A stretch of DNA of 64,000 nt from contig OZ020617.1 in the NCBI GenBank assembly GCA_963971575.1, positions 23,876,740 to 23,940,739 of the forward strand, read 5' to 3'. The DNA is from Liopterus haemorrhoidalis. Lineage: Eukaryota; Arthropoda; Insecta; Coleoptera; Dytiscidae. Of the stretch, positions 23,732 to 34,938 are shown piece after piece. How positions within the stretch are numbered: the stretch's first letter is position 1; every line of letters begins with the position of its first letter. The position numbers were made by a program, and so were the translations under genes. The notes beneath the pieces are model-generated. The model did not search any database and was not told the DNA's origin. It worked only from the letters and a program-made list of their open reading frames with translations.

Positions 23732-23860
23732 CGACAGGCCGACAGACATCATGCTAAAAATAGTCAAAACGTTATGTCGAAATGTCAAAATCGGTATGAT
23801 CACAATACCTCCCTTATATATGTTGGCGGTCGGTAAAAATGTAGTCTCTTTTTTTACACT
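23390..23860. repeat. AT-rich repeat with embedded (GACA)n
   Basis: A tetranucleotide (GACA)n array runs from about 23637 to 23725 with a few variants (GACG, GACC) near the ends, preceded by CTCTGCCCGTCTACAAAG. Translation gives Thr-Asp-Arg-Gln repeats, not a protein. Confidence 0.85.
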
Positions 23861-24590
23861 TGTTGCAATATGAACAGCATTATGTATATACAGTTGGACA
23901 CATAATGCATTTATTATTTGATAGTCGTAGATAACTTTTTTTTTTCTGTTCAATTCAGTTTTTACTAAGATAATTTTTTTTACTAATAAACACTACCTGA
24001 AATTGAATATCTCCCTTTTTTTCAATTTACATTATAGCATAAAATGTAGGAAGTACGATCTCGTCAACTATAACTATAATTATAGTCTGTGATGTTTCTG
24101 AATCTCAATCGTATAAATTCTCTATTGTTATAAATTATCTGTTTGAAGTAAATTATATCTTTTACATGACGGTTGTTCTAATGTAGAAAGTGATACGTTA
24201 AAAAATATATGAATTTGATCAGTAGACTTGAAATTACAACATGTAAAACAAAATAATGTATAATGCATTGTGTATATTATGTAATACAGATCTATTTATA
24301 TCCATTTAACTGTGTACAAACGTAGTTAAATATTTATTGTTATAATATCTTCAGTGCTGAGTCCATTCGGTTTAATTGAGATCGACCTATTTAATTACTT
24401 AGCTTGCATGAATTATATTACTGTAGATTGAATTAAACTCCCTTCTACGGGCTAAAATTGTTTTAATTAAAGTAGGACTAGCTTTGATACGTTACGATAG
24501 CAGTTAGTTTTAACGAAATGAACTATCGATTTACGAAAAACCTGCACCTACTGTAGAATTTCTGTACGGTGGGCAAATCAATATACAACT
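23861..24590. other. No recognisable feature
   Basis: AT-rich; nothing identified. Confidence 0.45.
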
Positions 24591-24591
24591 A

Positions 24592-25322
24592 TAGTCTGTT
24601 CAAATGTTAGAATGCAGTGCAGGGCAAATGGAATAGTTATTTTTCATACTGTCTAATGAGTTCTCCTAAAGACTTTGTCCTACAGATTTATTGGGGACGT
24701 TTTCGGCTATAAAATGCACTGTTCTGTGAAGACACGGTATTCGACAAATAGTTATTCATTTTTGCACCGTGTTACCTGCTTTTTGTAACTTATATGAGTC
24801 TCTGATACTTTTTCCATTTATTTTCAATGAATTAACAACAAAAGAACATAAAATTAGAAATCAAAAAAATAAACATAAAAAAAAATAATAATTGGAAATA
24901 CAGTGTATTTTATTCAATTTTGCTCACTTGTTATATATGATATTTGGTAGGCTTATTAGACTATGTACGTTGCTAGGAGATGAAATGAATGTGACATGTA
25001 ATGAAATAAAGAGTTGAATACTATTGTACAAATCAGTTACATTTATTAATATCAATATATTAATTATAATACACAACACTCACCTCCAACAAATACAAGT
25101 GATGAGCAAAAAAAAGTCTTCACCTCCAAAATGTAACTAATGAGCAAAAAAAAAAATGATTTCACGTCCAAAATACAAATGTTGAGCAAAAATAAAGTCC
25201 TCACTTCCAAACTACAAACCCGGAGATTTTATAACAAAACCCGGAGCCCTGAGACTCTGGCCGGAAACCCTGAGACTCCGGGTGAAAACCTGAGACCTTG
25301 TCACCCTGGTTGGAACGGACTA
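24592..25322. mobile_element. TA-flanked MITE, interrupted copy
   Basis: The left end TAGTCTGTTCAAATGTTAGA at 24592 and interior CAGGGCAAATGGA match the copy at 26601-26932. After about 260 bp similarity stops; GGAACGGACTATA at 25312-25323 resembles that family's right end. Between them lies a minisatellite-bearing segment ending with TTGTCACCCTG. I infer that this segment is an insertion. Confidence 0.5.
25081..25307 (-). repeat. Minisatellite-bearing hAT-like segment
   Basis: Three to four units of 38-43 bp with the form CTCACCTCCAA..ATACAA.TGATGAGCAAAAAAAA; in reverse complement they match the units inside 13298-13543. The right end reads inward CAGGGTGACAAGGTCTCAGG, similar to hAT TAGGGTGACCA ends. 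No left end found. Confidence 0.6.
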
Positions 25323-25323
25323 T

Positions 25324-26600
25324 AAATGAGAAACCCGTACGTTTCTTTATGCATTTTTGTTGTCATTCATCTAATTAATTATTACATTGAACAAATAATA
25401 AAAATTTTGAGAGGCCATATGAGCAGCTCTGGTGTAGATAATGGTAACCAACAAAAACATATTTTTGAGTCTTAATTAATGTTTTAAACATAAGATACCA
25501 CTGATATCATTGTAACCAACATTAAAACGCGTAGTACTATCTACCTAATATTGCTTATAGAGTATCAGGAATAGCATAGAGTATCAGGAATAGCATAAAC
25601 AATGTTTTTCATCTCTATTTTAATTTATTAGATAATGTCATTTAATATTGTGTACACCTGAGCAGCTATAGATTTGGAAAGAAAAAATAAATAAATAAAA
25701 AAAAAATTAACGAACATTTCCCAAGTATTAAGGCTTTCATTTCGTACTCTACATGAAATTAAAATAATATACAACATTTTCTGTTGTGACTTTTTTCAGT
25801 AATTATGGCTACAATAGATATACGTGAATTTATTTTGCTAAAAAACTAATAAGCTACTGGCAGCAGGGATTCGATCTAAAGGTATTATTTCGCTGGAACT
25901 GACCAGCGCGGCTGTTGGAAGTAACGATTGGCAGTCTCCAACTGTTTTTGAGATTTTAAACGGAAATTATTTGGTTGGAACTGCTCGGCAATCAGCGGTT
26001 GTGAGGTCTTAACGGTCCTATCCTGAATACTGCATCTCGACCGCTCTAGAAGCAGTAAATAGTTGATGGCCAGGAGGAAGCCTTGGGTGATTTATTTTTA
26101 CGAGTCTTTGTGAAATTGTAACTGATTTCTTCCATAATGTCGAGAAAAGAGTTTAGTGATCATGACGATGAATAACTTGTCCATTGCTAACTTTCCGTGA
26201 CACATCATCCCTCATTATACTTAAAACAAAATCGGATCAATGGGTTAAATCTGAAGAATTCCCTGACTTTCTTCATCGTTTCGTTAGTGGCTTTTTATCA
26301 AGTAGACAAAAAATCCTTCGCTTTCCCGACTTTCAAATATTTTATTTGAGACCACTCTTGAAGATAGGCGTATAATTTCATCATCCTCTTCTTCCTCTTT
26401 TAATGAAACCTTATAATAGTATCTAAACCTATCTTCAAAATCATTGCGGTGTGCACCCTCCCAAACTAACTTGCCCTCTACTAGAGCAGTCGGCCGCTAC
26501 GGAGGACAGTTTCTACAAAATACCCTAGCAGTCACTGTCAGACGTTACGGTTGGCTATTACTGTCAACCGCCGCGGTGGCAGCAAAATGCTGCCTTAAGC
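25324..26600. other. No recognisable feature
   Basis: Includes short ORFs near 26184 and 26444 without recognisable domains. A duplicated ATAGAGTATCAGGAATAGCA occurs at about 25556-25600. Confidence 0.4.
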
Positions 26601-26932
26601 TAGTCCGTTCAAAGATTAGGATACAGTACAGGGCAAATGGAGTAATTCTTTTTCATATTCTCTAACGGGTTCTCCCAATAACACTATCTTTTTCTTCCTT
26701 GGTGAGGTTACCAGCTGTAAAACGCGCTGATCGTTGAAAACGCGGTACAAATGGTTATTCACTTTTCCCTGATATTTTTTCCAGTTAAGTTGAATAATTT
26801 ATCACCAAAAGAATATAAAATTTCGCATAATATTTTGGATTCAGTGACATATTTGACACTTTTATAACATTTGGCAACACTGCTCCCATTTCCCATAAGA
26901 GCAATACTGCATTCTAACGTTTGAACGGACTA
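26601..26932. mobile_element. TA-flanked MITE, complete copy
   Basis: Left TAGTCCGTTCAAAGATTAGG and right reading inward TAGTCCGTTCAAACGTTAGA; about 24 of 28 terminal positions match. TA at both borders suggests Tc1/mariner mobilisation. Same family as 24592. Confidence 0.78.
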
Positions 26933-26995
26933 TATATAGTACAGTACGCTAGTGTCACTGTTTAACGTTAAACACATTTTAGATTAGCGCTGTAA

Positions 26996-27598
26996 TACCC
27001 TTTTCACACTAGATGTTTAAGATACGGTGTTAAACTCAGGCTGAGTTCAAGTGCTAGTGTGAAAGCACGTGACCTCGCTTTAACACAAGCTAAGTTTAAG
27101 ACAGAGATCTCCGTGTTGAAGATAGTACGCATTGCCAACATAATTTCTAATATAAAAAAAAATACTGTTTGAATTTGTGTTGTCAACATTTTATATTATC
27201 ATAAGCAAGAATTCTGTATTATATAGACGTTATAAGAAGTTGATATTTATTGTTATAATTAAATTAGTTATTTTAATAAAGTATTTAATACAATACAGAG
27301 CTTAAAGTAAAATAATAAAAGTAATTAAAGTAAAATGTATCGACTTATAAGTTAATATAGGTGTAATATATCTTTATTGTAGAATGGAATCAAATATCCA
27401 TGTGTTTAATAATAATTCAAAATGTGCGTCTGCGCAGACAGTTCATAACTAGTAATTTCCTGACGCTAACTTAAGAATAAAATTACCGTAGCAGATGTCA
27501 GCACCGAAGATTTAAATATCTAGTGTGAAAGCAAACCGATCTTAAACATCGGTGAACTTTAAATTCACTTATCTTAAAGTTCTAGTGTGAAAAGGGTA
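26996..27598. mobile_element. PIF/Harbinger-type MITE, 603 bp
   Basis: Left TACCCTTTTCACACTAGA and right TCTAGTGTGAAAAGGGTA are exact inverted repeats of 18 bp, flanked by a 3-bp TAA duplication (26993-26995 and 27599-27601). The three-base TWA target is the Harbinger hallmark. Internal copies of CTAGTGTGAAAGC extend the palindrome. No transposase. Confidence 0.85.
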
Positions 27599-27601
27599 TA
27601 A

Positions 27602-28640
27602 GAGTGTAGGCGCTCACGTGATAACGTCTCGACTTGCCACAGCGTATTTCTTGCGTTGATAATCAAAGAAAGCAGATAGACAGAGGGAGCGATGATTTAA
27701 CCAAAACGGGCACGCTAGTTTGTAGCTAATATAAAAAATTATATATTTCCTTTTTTTATCAACTCCTTGCCTCTTCTTATTTCATAATTATATTATAAAA
27801 AAATAATTTATAATATGAGGGGGGCATTATTTACTACCGTTGGAAATCCCCAAAAGTATAAATCTGATTCTGGTACGTTGTCTTGGTGTTTTTAAAATGA
27901 AATCCAACCTAGTTCAAGGTTATTGTTTTCGAAACACATTACACAAACTTACATTAATATTTATATGGATTTAAAAAGTTCCTAAATTCTCATAAACTTA
28001 TTTCATATTGAAAAAGTTTCCATTTCCCACATTTATATTTACAATAAGTAATCGTAGTGCGCGCAAATTTAATTGTAAGTAAGCGGATCTTGATGAAAGA
28101 TAAAGATGTATAGGCATCATTCTATACTTTCACATGTAACTGATTAAACTTTAATTAGATAAAATTACACAAGCCGTAAATATCGTGCAATCGGATCTAA
28201 AAATAGCATATGGGGCAGAATGTAATAGTACTAGAAGCTCGTCATGCTTGCTTTACAGTTGTGCAATTCTAGTCGTTTTGTAAAGCTTGTTTTATTTCTT
28301 TGTCGTTTATAAAAAAAATAAAATAATGTTGTGGTCGTTAACTCACAATATCGAAGTTTTAATATATATTTACGGTGGCAATTTATAAATTGAATTACCT
28401 TTTCTGAATATTAAGCAACTCTTTAACGTTTTGAATAATAGGAACGTGAACTGATTCAAGAACTGGAAATGGAATTATCTTATATAGAAACTTTTCTGGG
28501 AAAAAATAAAAATTATATTTTATATTTTGGTCCTTTAAATTAAAAACTTATAAACACGATTTTTCTCGAAAACACGACGAGCGAACAAGTTGGGAAAAAC
28601 TATTTGATTACCAAAGTTTACCCAAAGAATTGAATGGTTG
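27602..28640. other. No recognisable feature
   Basis: AT-rich; nothing identified. Confidence 0.45.
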
Positions 28641-28646
28641 TATTAA

Positions 28647-29272
28647 AATGTTCCCGAACAAACCGGATGTACAGGATTTCAAGGACAATTTTAATTTTGA
28701 TGGGAAATGGGTACGTATGTCGTGCTGGTTATCTTGGTTAGAGCTTTTGAAAAGTATCAATTTTTACTTAAACATTTTTTAAATATCTTTTACAGTTTAC
28801 AAAAAATTGCATGCTCTATAACTTCTATTATTTTTATTTACAAGTGTTCAAAGTGCCTTTCATTTTCATTTAAACACTTTTCAATTCTTTCTTTTGATCT
28901 GTCTGTATAGTTCCGAGCATAATAAAAATAAAAATGATTTAAAATATTTCACTTTCAATTACTTTCAAGTAGATACGACTTGAAAGTCAAATATTTATTA
29001 ATATTATTTATATTATGCTCCGAGCTATAGATAGCTCAAGAGTAAGGACGTGAAAGTGTTTGAATCAAAATTTAAAGCAATTTGAACAACTGTAAATAAA
29101 AATACTTCACTTTCAAGTTGATAGAGAGAATACAATTTTTCGAAAACCATAAAAGATATTAACAAAACGTTTAAGTAAGAGTTGCATGACATACGTTCCC
29201 ATTTAAAAAATCAAAGTTGTCCTTGATATCCTTTACTTCCGGTTTGTTCCGGAAAATTTTAATACTAGGGGA
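28647..29272. mobile_element. Foldback element with ~260-bp arms
   Basis: Left from ATTAAAATGTTCCCGAACAA at 28647 is mirrored by TTCCGGTTTGTTCCGGAAAA near 29238-29257. The pairing continues through GGGAACGTATGTCATGC-type and TTTAAACGTTTTG-type blocks to a centre near 28920-29020, where GTTCCGAGCATA faces TATGCTCCGAGC. The arms make up most of the element. Transcripts would form a hairpin of over 200 bp. Class unknown. Confidence 0.75.
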
Positions 29273-29330
29273 AAGTAGTGCAAAATGATCCCTGGGGCAA
29301 AACAATCACATGTATTTAACAATTAACTAA

Positions 29331-30137
29331 TGGTGACACTGACACGCTCGGATACGCAGTCTGGTGATCAAATATTGTACTAGGCGCTTTAGTACTCTTT
29401 GAACTTATTACATATATTCTAGTGTTGATTTTATGTTAGAATGTCGATAGAAGTTGTGAAAAACTATAAAAGTAGAACAAATTGTAGTGTTTTTGGCTGT
29501 CATTCAAGACAGGACAAAGATAGGCATCTTAGTTTTTTTCTTTTCTTAAGAAAAATGGAGGGAAAGTTAATATCAAGTCCAGATTGGGAAAAGATTTGGT
29601 TATGGACAGGAGGAAGGCATGGGAATATATTTTGAGTTAAAAAGTAACTGATACTATGCGAGTTTGTTCATTACATTTGTCGCAGAAAAACAAAACTGCA
29701 CTAATACTTTTGCAACTGTAAGTTGCATATTTAACTTTAGCTGCTTCTGTCCAACTAATTTTATTTCATGAGGCAATGAACATAATGCACTTGTTTACAA
29801 ACAGAATCCATATATTATAAATTCAGATGATCGACACTCAGATGTACCACATAAAATTACGTACCCGGCATTTAACACCTGCTCAATTACAAATTACACT
29901 TTAATAAATCTACTGAAATTAAACTTTAAATACTGTAATTTGATGCCCACCTTCTGTTATATACCTCAATACATGTGTAGCGCTTAAAATTTTAAAAAAT
30001 TCGCAAATATTTATTCGCATTTTCATAAAATAAAAATGTGCTGTGCTTAAATTAACCTGTTCGCTATTAGCGTATTGACAGCTGAATACTAGACTACTTG
30101 GAGCACAGCGCCGCAAACGGTAAGGTCACTTCTCAAT
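29331..30137 (+). mobile_element. THAP-bearing (P-like) element, longer copy
   Basis: Right end reads inward ATTGAGAAGTGAC; left has TGACACTGACACGCTCGG. A second, shorter copy at 43161-43524 shares the ends, the THAP coding remnant and the 3' region (TGTAGCGCTTAA, AAATTAA.CTGTTCGCTAT). P-superfamily affiliation is inferred from the THAP domain and inverted ends. Confidence 0.6.
29441..29700 (+). pseudogene. THAP domain fragment
   Basis: From ATG 29441: MSIEVVKNYKSRTNCSVFGC then HSRQDKDRHLSFFLFLRK. This gives the first zinc pair (C-x4-C), the SFF.FP-like turn, and after one frame change a conserved-type Trp (RKAWEYIL) and VCSLHL, matching the C-x2-H second zinc pair of a C2CH THAP zinc finger. 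THAP domains bind DNA and form the N-terminus of P-element transposases and of some host regulators. The frameshift near 29600 and a stop after EYILS show decay, and no catalytic domain follows. The paired copy at 43161 indicates a transposon rather than a host gene. Confidence 0.68.
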
Positions 30138-30940
30138 AATTACGACTTGTGTATCAGCATGCAATCCTGTTCATAGAACATAAAATTTATAATATTTGTA
30201 CGATAATAATAAATATATCCTCGGCATTTATTAGTGATCGTTTTACCCTAATCAGGGTATAAAATGATCCTTTTGCTACTCTTGGGTAATTTTTTTTATT
30301 GTAAATTATCAATTAGAAAAATCATTAGTATATAGTCAAAGAGTCGAACTTTATTGCTATGCATTAATTATATGCTATATATATATATTAGTGTTCCGCG
30401 ACTGAGAAAAGGTTAAGAACCACTAAGTTAATAAATACAGCTGTCGCAAAAAATGGAACCACACTTTAATAGCTGGTAACTTGCTGATTTTTCTTTATAT
30501 TTAACCGTTGAGAAAGCAAACTAATTTTTGAACGAAGAAAGTTTATTGTCGGTCTTTATTTGTCGGTCAAACCGCAGAACCTTGCCGAGAAGTTCATGGT
30601 TAGCTGCAACATACTAACCATTTGCTTGCCAGCCACTCTTAATAATTATCGATCATTATAAAATGTTTAACGTCAAATGAAAAATTTGAAAAATTTTAAT
30701 TCTAAGATAATTGATAACAGATTTTATTTAGACGCATTTCCTTATTGCCTTGCATTCATTAGTTTATCAACAATTTAATAATCTGTAATATGCTATTGAT
30801 TTTATAGATAAGTATATATATGAATAGTAACGCTATGCTTAAAGTGATTATTGCAATGCAGATAGTCAGTGGCGTACTATCGTTAGAACACAGTAGTGCA
30901 TCGTAATATTTATTTTGTTGCTAAATAATAAACCATAAAT
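30138..30940. other. Mostly nothing; possible hAT end at about 30392-30421
   Basis: GAAAAGGTTAAGAACCACT reads inward as AGTGGTTCTTAACC, a common hAT-type end, but no partner was found. The rest is unrecognised. Confidence 0.35.
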
Positions 30941-31075
30941 CAAATGTTTAAGCGGAGCTAAACGGGATTTTTATTTTCTTAAGTTGTCACGAGCTCATTT
31001 TTTATCGATTAAATGAGGATTTTGTTAAACAAAATGGCCAAAAGCTTCATTGAGTTATGAAAAGTCAAAAGTCAA
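30941..31075 (+). mobile_element. GCGGAAC-family MITE, partial
   Basis: TTTAAGCGGAGCTAAACGGG, TTAAGTTGTCACGAGCTC and AAAAGCTTCATTGAGTTATG follow the order of the complete copy at 33233-33417. It stops in the TA tract next to the Tc1-like element. Confidence 0.6.
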
Positions 31076-31090
31076 AAATATATATATATA

Positions 31091-32720
31091 CACTGCAGGC
31101 CATAAGTTTAGGACCAGTTGTTTTAATATTTGATTATTTGATTTAATTGTCAACGGAGATAAAAATTGATGAGTATTTAATTTTTTCTATTACGCAGAAC
31201 ATAACTTTAGTCTACATAGATCATTTTAAGATGGTTCTTATTTATTTATACAAAATTATCCGAGTTTATGTTATGTTTGTTTGTTTTCGCTTACGTTAGT
31301 ATATTTACATTACGATATCTTTGGATTGTTAAATTAATGCTGATTTGAAATTTCTTTTATATTTATAATGTTAACTGTTAATATAGTCTTTATAAGTGAC
31401 TTACAGTAAGTTTGAAGTGGTAGTTATTTTTTTAAATCAGTTTTTGTTTTGCATTTTTTCCGATACAACTTTTTTCGATTTTTACATCACTGCGACTACC
31501 AAAATGGGTAAAAATCGAGAACTTAGTCTTGAAACTTGTTCAGCCATCATAACCCTTCACAATGAAGGTAAATCTGAACGTATTATTGCTGCTCAGTTGA
31601 AAACTTCTAAGACTTCTATGCACAACGCTATTGCAAGATTTAAGGAAACAGGCAGCAATAAAGACCTACCATGTTCAGGACGACCCAGAATCACATCAAA
31701 AGTGCAGGATGACTTTGTTGCTATCACAAGTAAAAGAAATAGACGTCTGACTGCCCCTGAGATTCGAGCAGAATTGAACAGAACTGGTACGAAGGAGGTA
31801 TCATTAACTACCGTGAAGCGCCGTTTACGTGAAGCCAATTTGTTCGGCCGTGTCACTGTTCGAAAACCACTTCTTACGCCCCAAAATAAGAAGAAACGGT
31901 TAGAGTGGGCTCTTCTTCATCGCCAGTGGACAGTGGATGATTTTAAAAAAGTACTGTGGACAGATGAATCGAAGTTTGAAATATTTGGTTCCAGGCGTAG
32001 AACATTCGTCCGTAGAAGCCAGGGAGAAAAGATGCTGCCTCAGTGTGTGGTACTCACAGTAAAGCATGGAGGTGGGTCCATTATGGTCTGGGGAGCTTTC
32101 TCGGGTCTTGGCATGGGAAATCTTGTGCATATAGAAGGTATTCTCAACACGGAGCGCTACAAATCAATTTTAGAAGACCATGCGGTACCATCTGGCCTAA
32201 GAGTGATTGGACCTGGGGTTCACTCTGATGCAAGGCAACGACCCGAAACATTCCTCAAAACTGTGCAAGGGGTTTGTAGAAGAGAAAGAAGCTGCTGGAG
32301 TGCTCAAAAATATGGTCTGGCCACCACAGTCGCCGGACTTGAATCCCATCGAGTTGTTATGGGAGGAAATGGATCGTAAGGTCCGGGAAATCTGTCCAAC
32401 GTCCAAAGAACAATTTTGGACAGTTTTAGAAGACACGTGGAATAGCATGCAACATGAAAAAATACAAAAATTAATCGCCCGTATGCCAAGACTAGTTCAA
32501 AAAGTTTTAAAATGTAAAGGAGGTTTTTTTGACGAAAAGACTGTTTAACGTTTTTATGTATATTTGAAGGTTATTTTATACAAATTTATGACTGTTTCTA
32601 AATAAAACACATTTATATATCTAAAAATTGATATCATCAATACAAAATATTTTGTACAGTGACGTTTTGTACTAGTTTTGATTAAATACCGTACTGGTCC
32701 TAAACTTTTGGCCTGCAGTG
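31091..32720 (+). mobile_element. Tc1-like transposon with intact ends, 1630 bp
   Basis: Inverted ends begin CACTGCAGGCCATAAGTTTA on the left and, inward from the right, CACTGCAGGCCAAAAGTTTA, with one mismatch in the outer 27 bp. TA lies on both sides inside an AT dinucleotide tract, so it inserted in a (TA)n run. The transposase gene covers 31504-32548. This is the least decayed DNA transposon in the window. Confidence 0.95.
31504..32548 (+). pseudogene. Tc1-like transposase, frameshifted and missing a catalytic Asp
   Basis: ATG 31504 gives MGKNRELSLETCSAII with two helix-turn-helix motifs (about residues 8-50 and 75-115) linked by SGRPRI at 58-63. The first catalytic Asp is in WTDESKF (residue 154). 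After GLRVIGPG the frame shifts at GGGG 32215-32218; the gene resumes with FTLMQGNDPKHSS and ends with SPDLNPIELLWEE. In the QxNDPKH motif the expected catalytic Asp is Gly (codon 32234-32236). That position is separated from the Glu of NPIE by 38 residues, suggesting the DD38E (Intruder-like) group rather than DD34E. An in-frame start upstream (31396) adds a hydrophobic leader with no counterpart in the family, so 31504 is preferred. One extra base and one missense change would both inactivate it. Confidence 0.9.
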
Positions 32721-32722
32721 TA

Positions 32723-33230
32723 TATATATATATATCATTATCTAATTCTGCTAGAACCTGAGAAACAGATTATTTCCATTACATGGCTTTCGAAATATTT
32801 ATACAGAGCGTTCATAAATTATTGATAGGCGTTTGAATATCCCGCTAATTAGATTAATTTCATAGATTGGTACTTATCAGTGCCGCACATGTGAAAACCT
32901 ACAAAGTTGTTTGTAAGGCAATTTATTAATAACATAGTTGCTATTGTTTATGTGGTTATTTTTTTTTTTTTGCTCACTAATAAACTAATGTACAAAAGTA
33001 GCGATTAAAAAACTCCATTTCTGACAGCTGTCAATGTCAAATAATATCCGTAACTATGTTTATTATTAAATACGTCATGTACAGCTATGGTACAAATTTT
33101 GTGGTAGTGCGCGAAATACAGACACATATCACAATCATTAATGAACGCTCTGCTTTTTTTTTAATTGCTACAAACTTTTATTCTGTATCCTTAAACAAAA
33201 TCATGTCTTTATTTTTTTTAAATACGGGTA
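32723..33230. other. No recognisable feature
   Basis: Nothing identified; poly-T at about 32958. Confidence 0.4.
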
Positions 33231-33232
33231 AA

Positions 33233-33417
33233 TATAGGCTATTCCAAACCATTAGGCGGAACCAAATGGAATTTTACTTTTCTTAAGTTGCCACGAGCTA
33301 TTTTTTCATATTTGAAGATGGCTTTTACTTTACAAAATGATCAAAAGCTTCATTTAACCGATAAAAATTACTAGTTGTCAAAATCTAGTTCCGCATAAAT
33401 CAAAGAAACAGGCTATA
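33233..33417 (+). mobile_element. GCGGAAC-family MITE, complete copy
   Basis: Runs from TATAGGCTATTCCAAACCAT to GAAACAGGCTATA. The outer 28 bp of the two ends are imperfect inverted repeats sharing TAG.CT.TT and GCGGAAC. Interior blocks: TAAGTTGCCACGAGCTATTT, GATCAAAAGCTTCATTTAAC, AAAATCTAGTTCCGC. TA target inferred here and confirmed by the nested copy at 59925-60104. No coding capacity. Confidence 0.8.
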
Positions 33418-33502
33418 CAATATGATTGAAAAAAAGTCGTTTAGCAGGCCATGAATTTTATTTTTTTAAATATTGTGTTGGCAATATCTGTGCTTCTTTT
33501 TA

Positions 33503-33691
33503 GCTGCTTTCCTTTTACAAGTTAAAATGCTTGGCTAAGCTAAGATGTTAGTCAAATATCTTAGCAAGGGAAAGGGGGGAGGAAAAAACTTAGTATATCT
33601 TAGCCAGTGTCTTATAAATGGAACGCTCTTACAACTTAGATTAACTTAGCTTAGCTTAGATTTCTTAAGTAAAGTGGTAAAAGGAAAGCGC
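33503..33691. mobile_element. Inverted-repeat MITE with TTAGCTTAGC ends
   Basis: GCTTTCCTTTTACAAGTTAA then TTGGCTAAGCTAAGAT on the left mirrors AACTTAGCTTAGCTTAGATT then GTGGTAAAAGGAAAGC on the right. Length about 190 bp. Target duplication not resolved. Confidence 0.65.
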
Positions 33692-33859
33692 CTATTATTT
33701 TTAATGGATATTTCAAGTCTGACAGTTTGAGCTTAACCTAACTTTGAAACAAAATGTTTGACAAAAATTACAAAATATTCATTATCGCAACTTAACAGGT
33801 GAAGGACACCGTTTTGAGCATTTACTTTAGTTGCTTGTGATAACGTATCACAATTCTAC

Positions 33860-34320
33860 ACCAAACTGCCATCACCTGCGGCTCTTGAGGATTCGTATAT
33901 TTGCATGCGGCACTTTTGATCATGAACTTTGGCCACCACTGGAATATAATGTCACTTTTTCAACCATATTTGGCATGATTTTTTTTTTTTCACCTTTCTA
34001 TACTTGTTCCACAAACGGTGTTACGACAACTCTCCTTTAGCTGCTCAATTATTTGTATTCTATTGGCATAGACAGTATTCTTTACGCAACCCCATAAAAA
34101 GAAGTCTAGCGCGACTAAATCGGTGATCCTGGCGGCCAATCAGTAGCGCCATGTATCGATATAATTTGTCCCGAAAATATTTCTCACAGAAGATCCATTA
34201 TAACACGCGGTGCGTGGTAGGTAGCGCCGTCTTGTTGAAACCACATGTTAATAGGATATAATCCTTTAATTTGTGGTTGCATAAAGTAACAAATTGTATG
34301 TGGCGATAACGTTTATCAAC
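33860..34320 (-). pseudogene. DD41D mariner transposase remnant
   Basis: Minus-strand frame reads WFQQDGATYHAPRVIMDLL, a stop, EIFSGQIISIHGATDWPPGS, then after a frame change DLVALDFFLWGCVKNTVYA and QPNMVEKV-like residues. The QQDGA and LDFFLWG aspartates are spaced about 41 residues apart, as in the rosa/Visitor-type DD41D family. The first catalytic region and N-terminus are missing. Related copies: 50396-50583, 55236-56544 and 63175 onward; the closest is 50396, which shares CAACATGTGGTT.CAACAAGA and CGTGTTATAATGGATCTTC. Confidence 0.75.
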
Positions 34321-34336
34321 AATTTTAAAAATAATT

Positions 34337-34450
34337 GTTAAGCCCAAGAGTCTGGTTTAGCAATGGGTTCAACAATGTGCGCAACCAGAGGGTATGCTCA
34401 CGGGTTGGAGCCCCCACCCGCATTTTTGAGTAGTTGAACGTGAGCCCCCA
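34337..34450 (+). repeat. ~115-bp direct repeat, copy 1
   Basis: Shares with 35823-35945 the order AAGAGTCTG, TTAGCAATGG, TTCAACAA, GTGCGCA.CCAG, GAGCCC.CACCCGCATTTTT and TAGTTGAACGTGA. Its second half looks like the hAT end family at 4275. Confidence 0.7.
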
Positions 34451-34930
34451 CCCCAAGAAAAAGTTCTGGGTTCTACTCAGAAAAAAAAATCAGTGTGCAC
34501 ACCTGTTTCACCCCAAGACCTTTGTTCAGTGAGTAATAAAGGTGTCCAAATTTGACCTTCTGATTAAAATTGCCCGCCATGTATACCACATCAACATCAT
34601 TGGCGCGACAGCCCGAGGTGAGCCTAGGCCTCCTGTTTCCAGGTTTCATGACCATGTTTTCAATCTGTGTACATTCAGGAGTAATATGGTCAGTATTACG
34701 TCCATTTTTTAGCGTAAACAGAAAGGCACCTACAGTTTATAGCCAGTTGCGAACGGCTAAGCAGAACCTGTAATTTGTATAAATATTTTTACACAAATTA
34801 TTTGACATAAGCAGGAATTGAACTCATGTTCGTGCCCTTGCTTAGCGGTCAGAGCAGGTACAAACGACTTAATGTTTGCAGCTATAGGCTTGCCATTTAT
34901 ACCTATCTTCATTGAATGTTGTACTATAGT
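34451..34930. other. No recognisable feature
   Basis: Nothing identified. Confidence 0.4.
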
Positions 34931-34938
34931 GACAGAAG

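Noticed and set aside
23585..23953. ORFs rich in Thr-Asp-Arg-Gln and Val-Cys-Leu-Ser repeats
   Set aside because: They translate the (GACA)n array and its complement; no start context or domain supports a gene.
31396..31503. Upstream start of the Tc1-like ORF with a hydrophobic leader
   Set aside because: Tc1 family proteins begin near MGKxxxLS; the extra 36 residues are AT-rich and lie in the 5' untranslated region.
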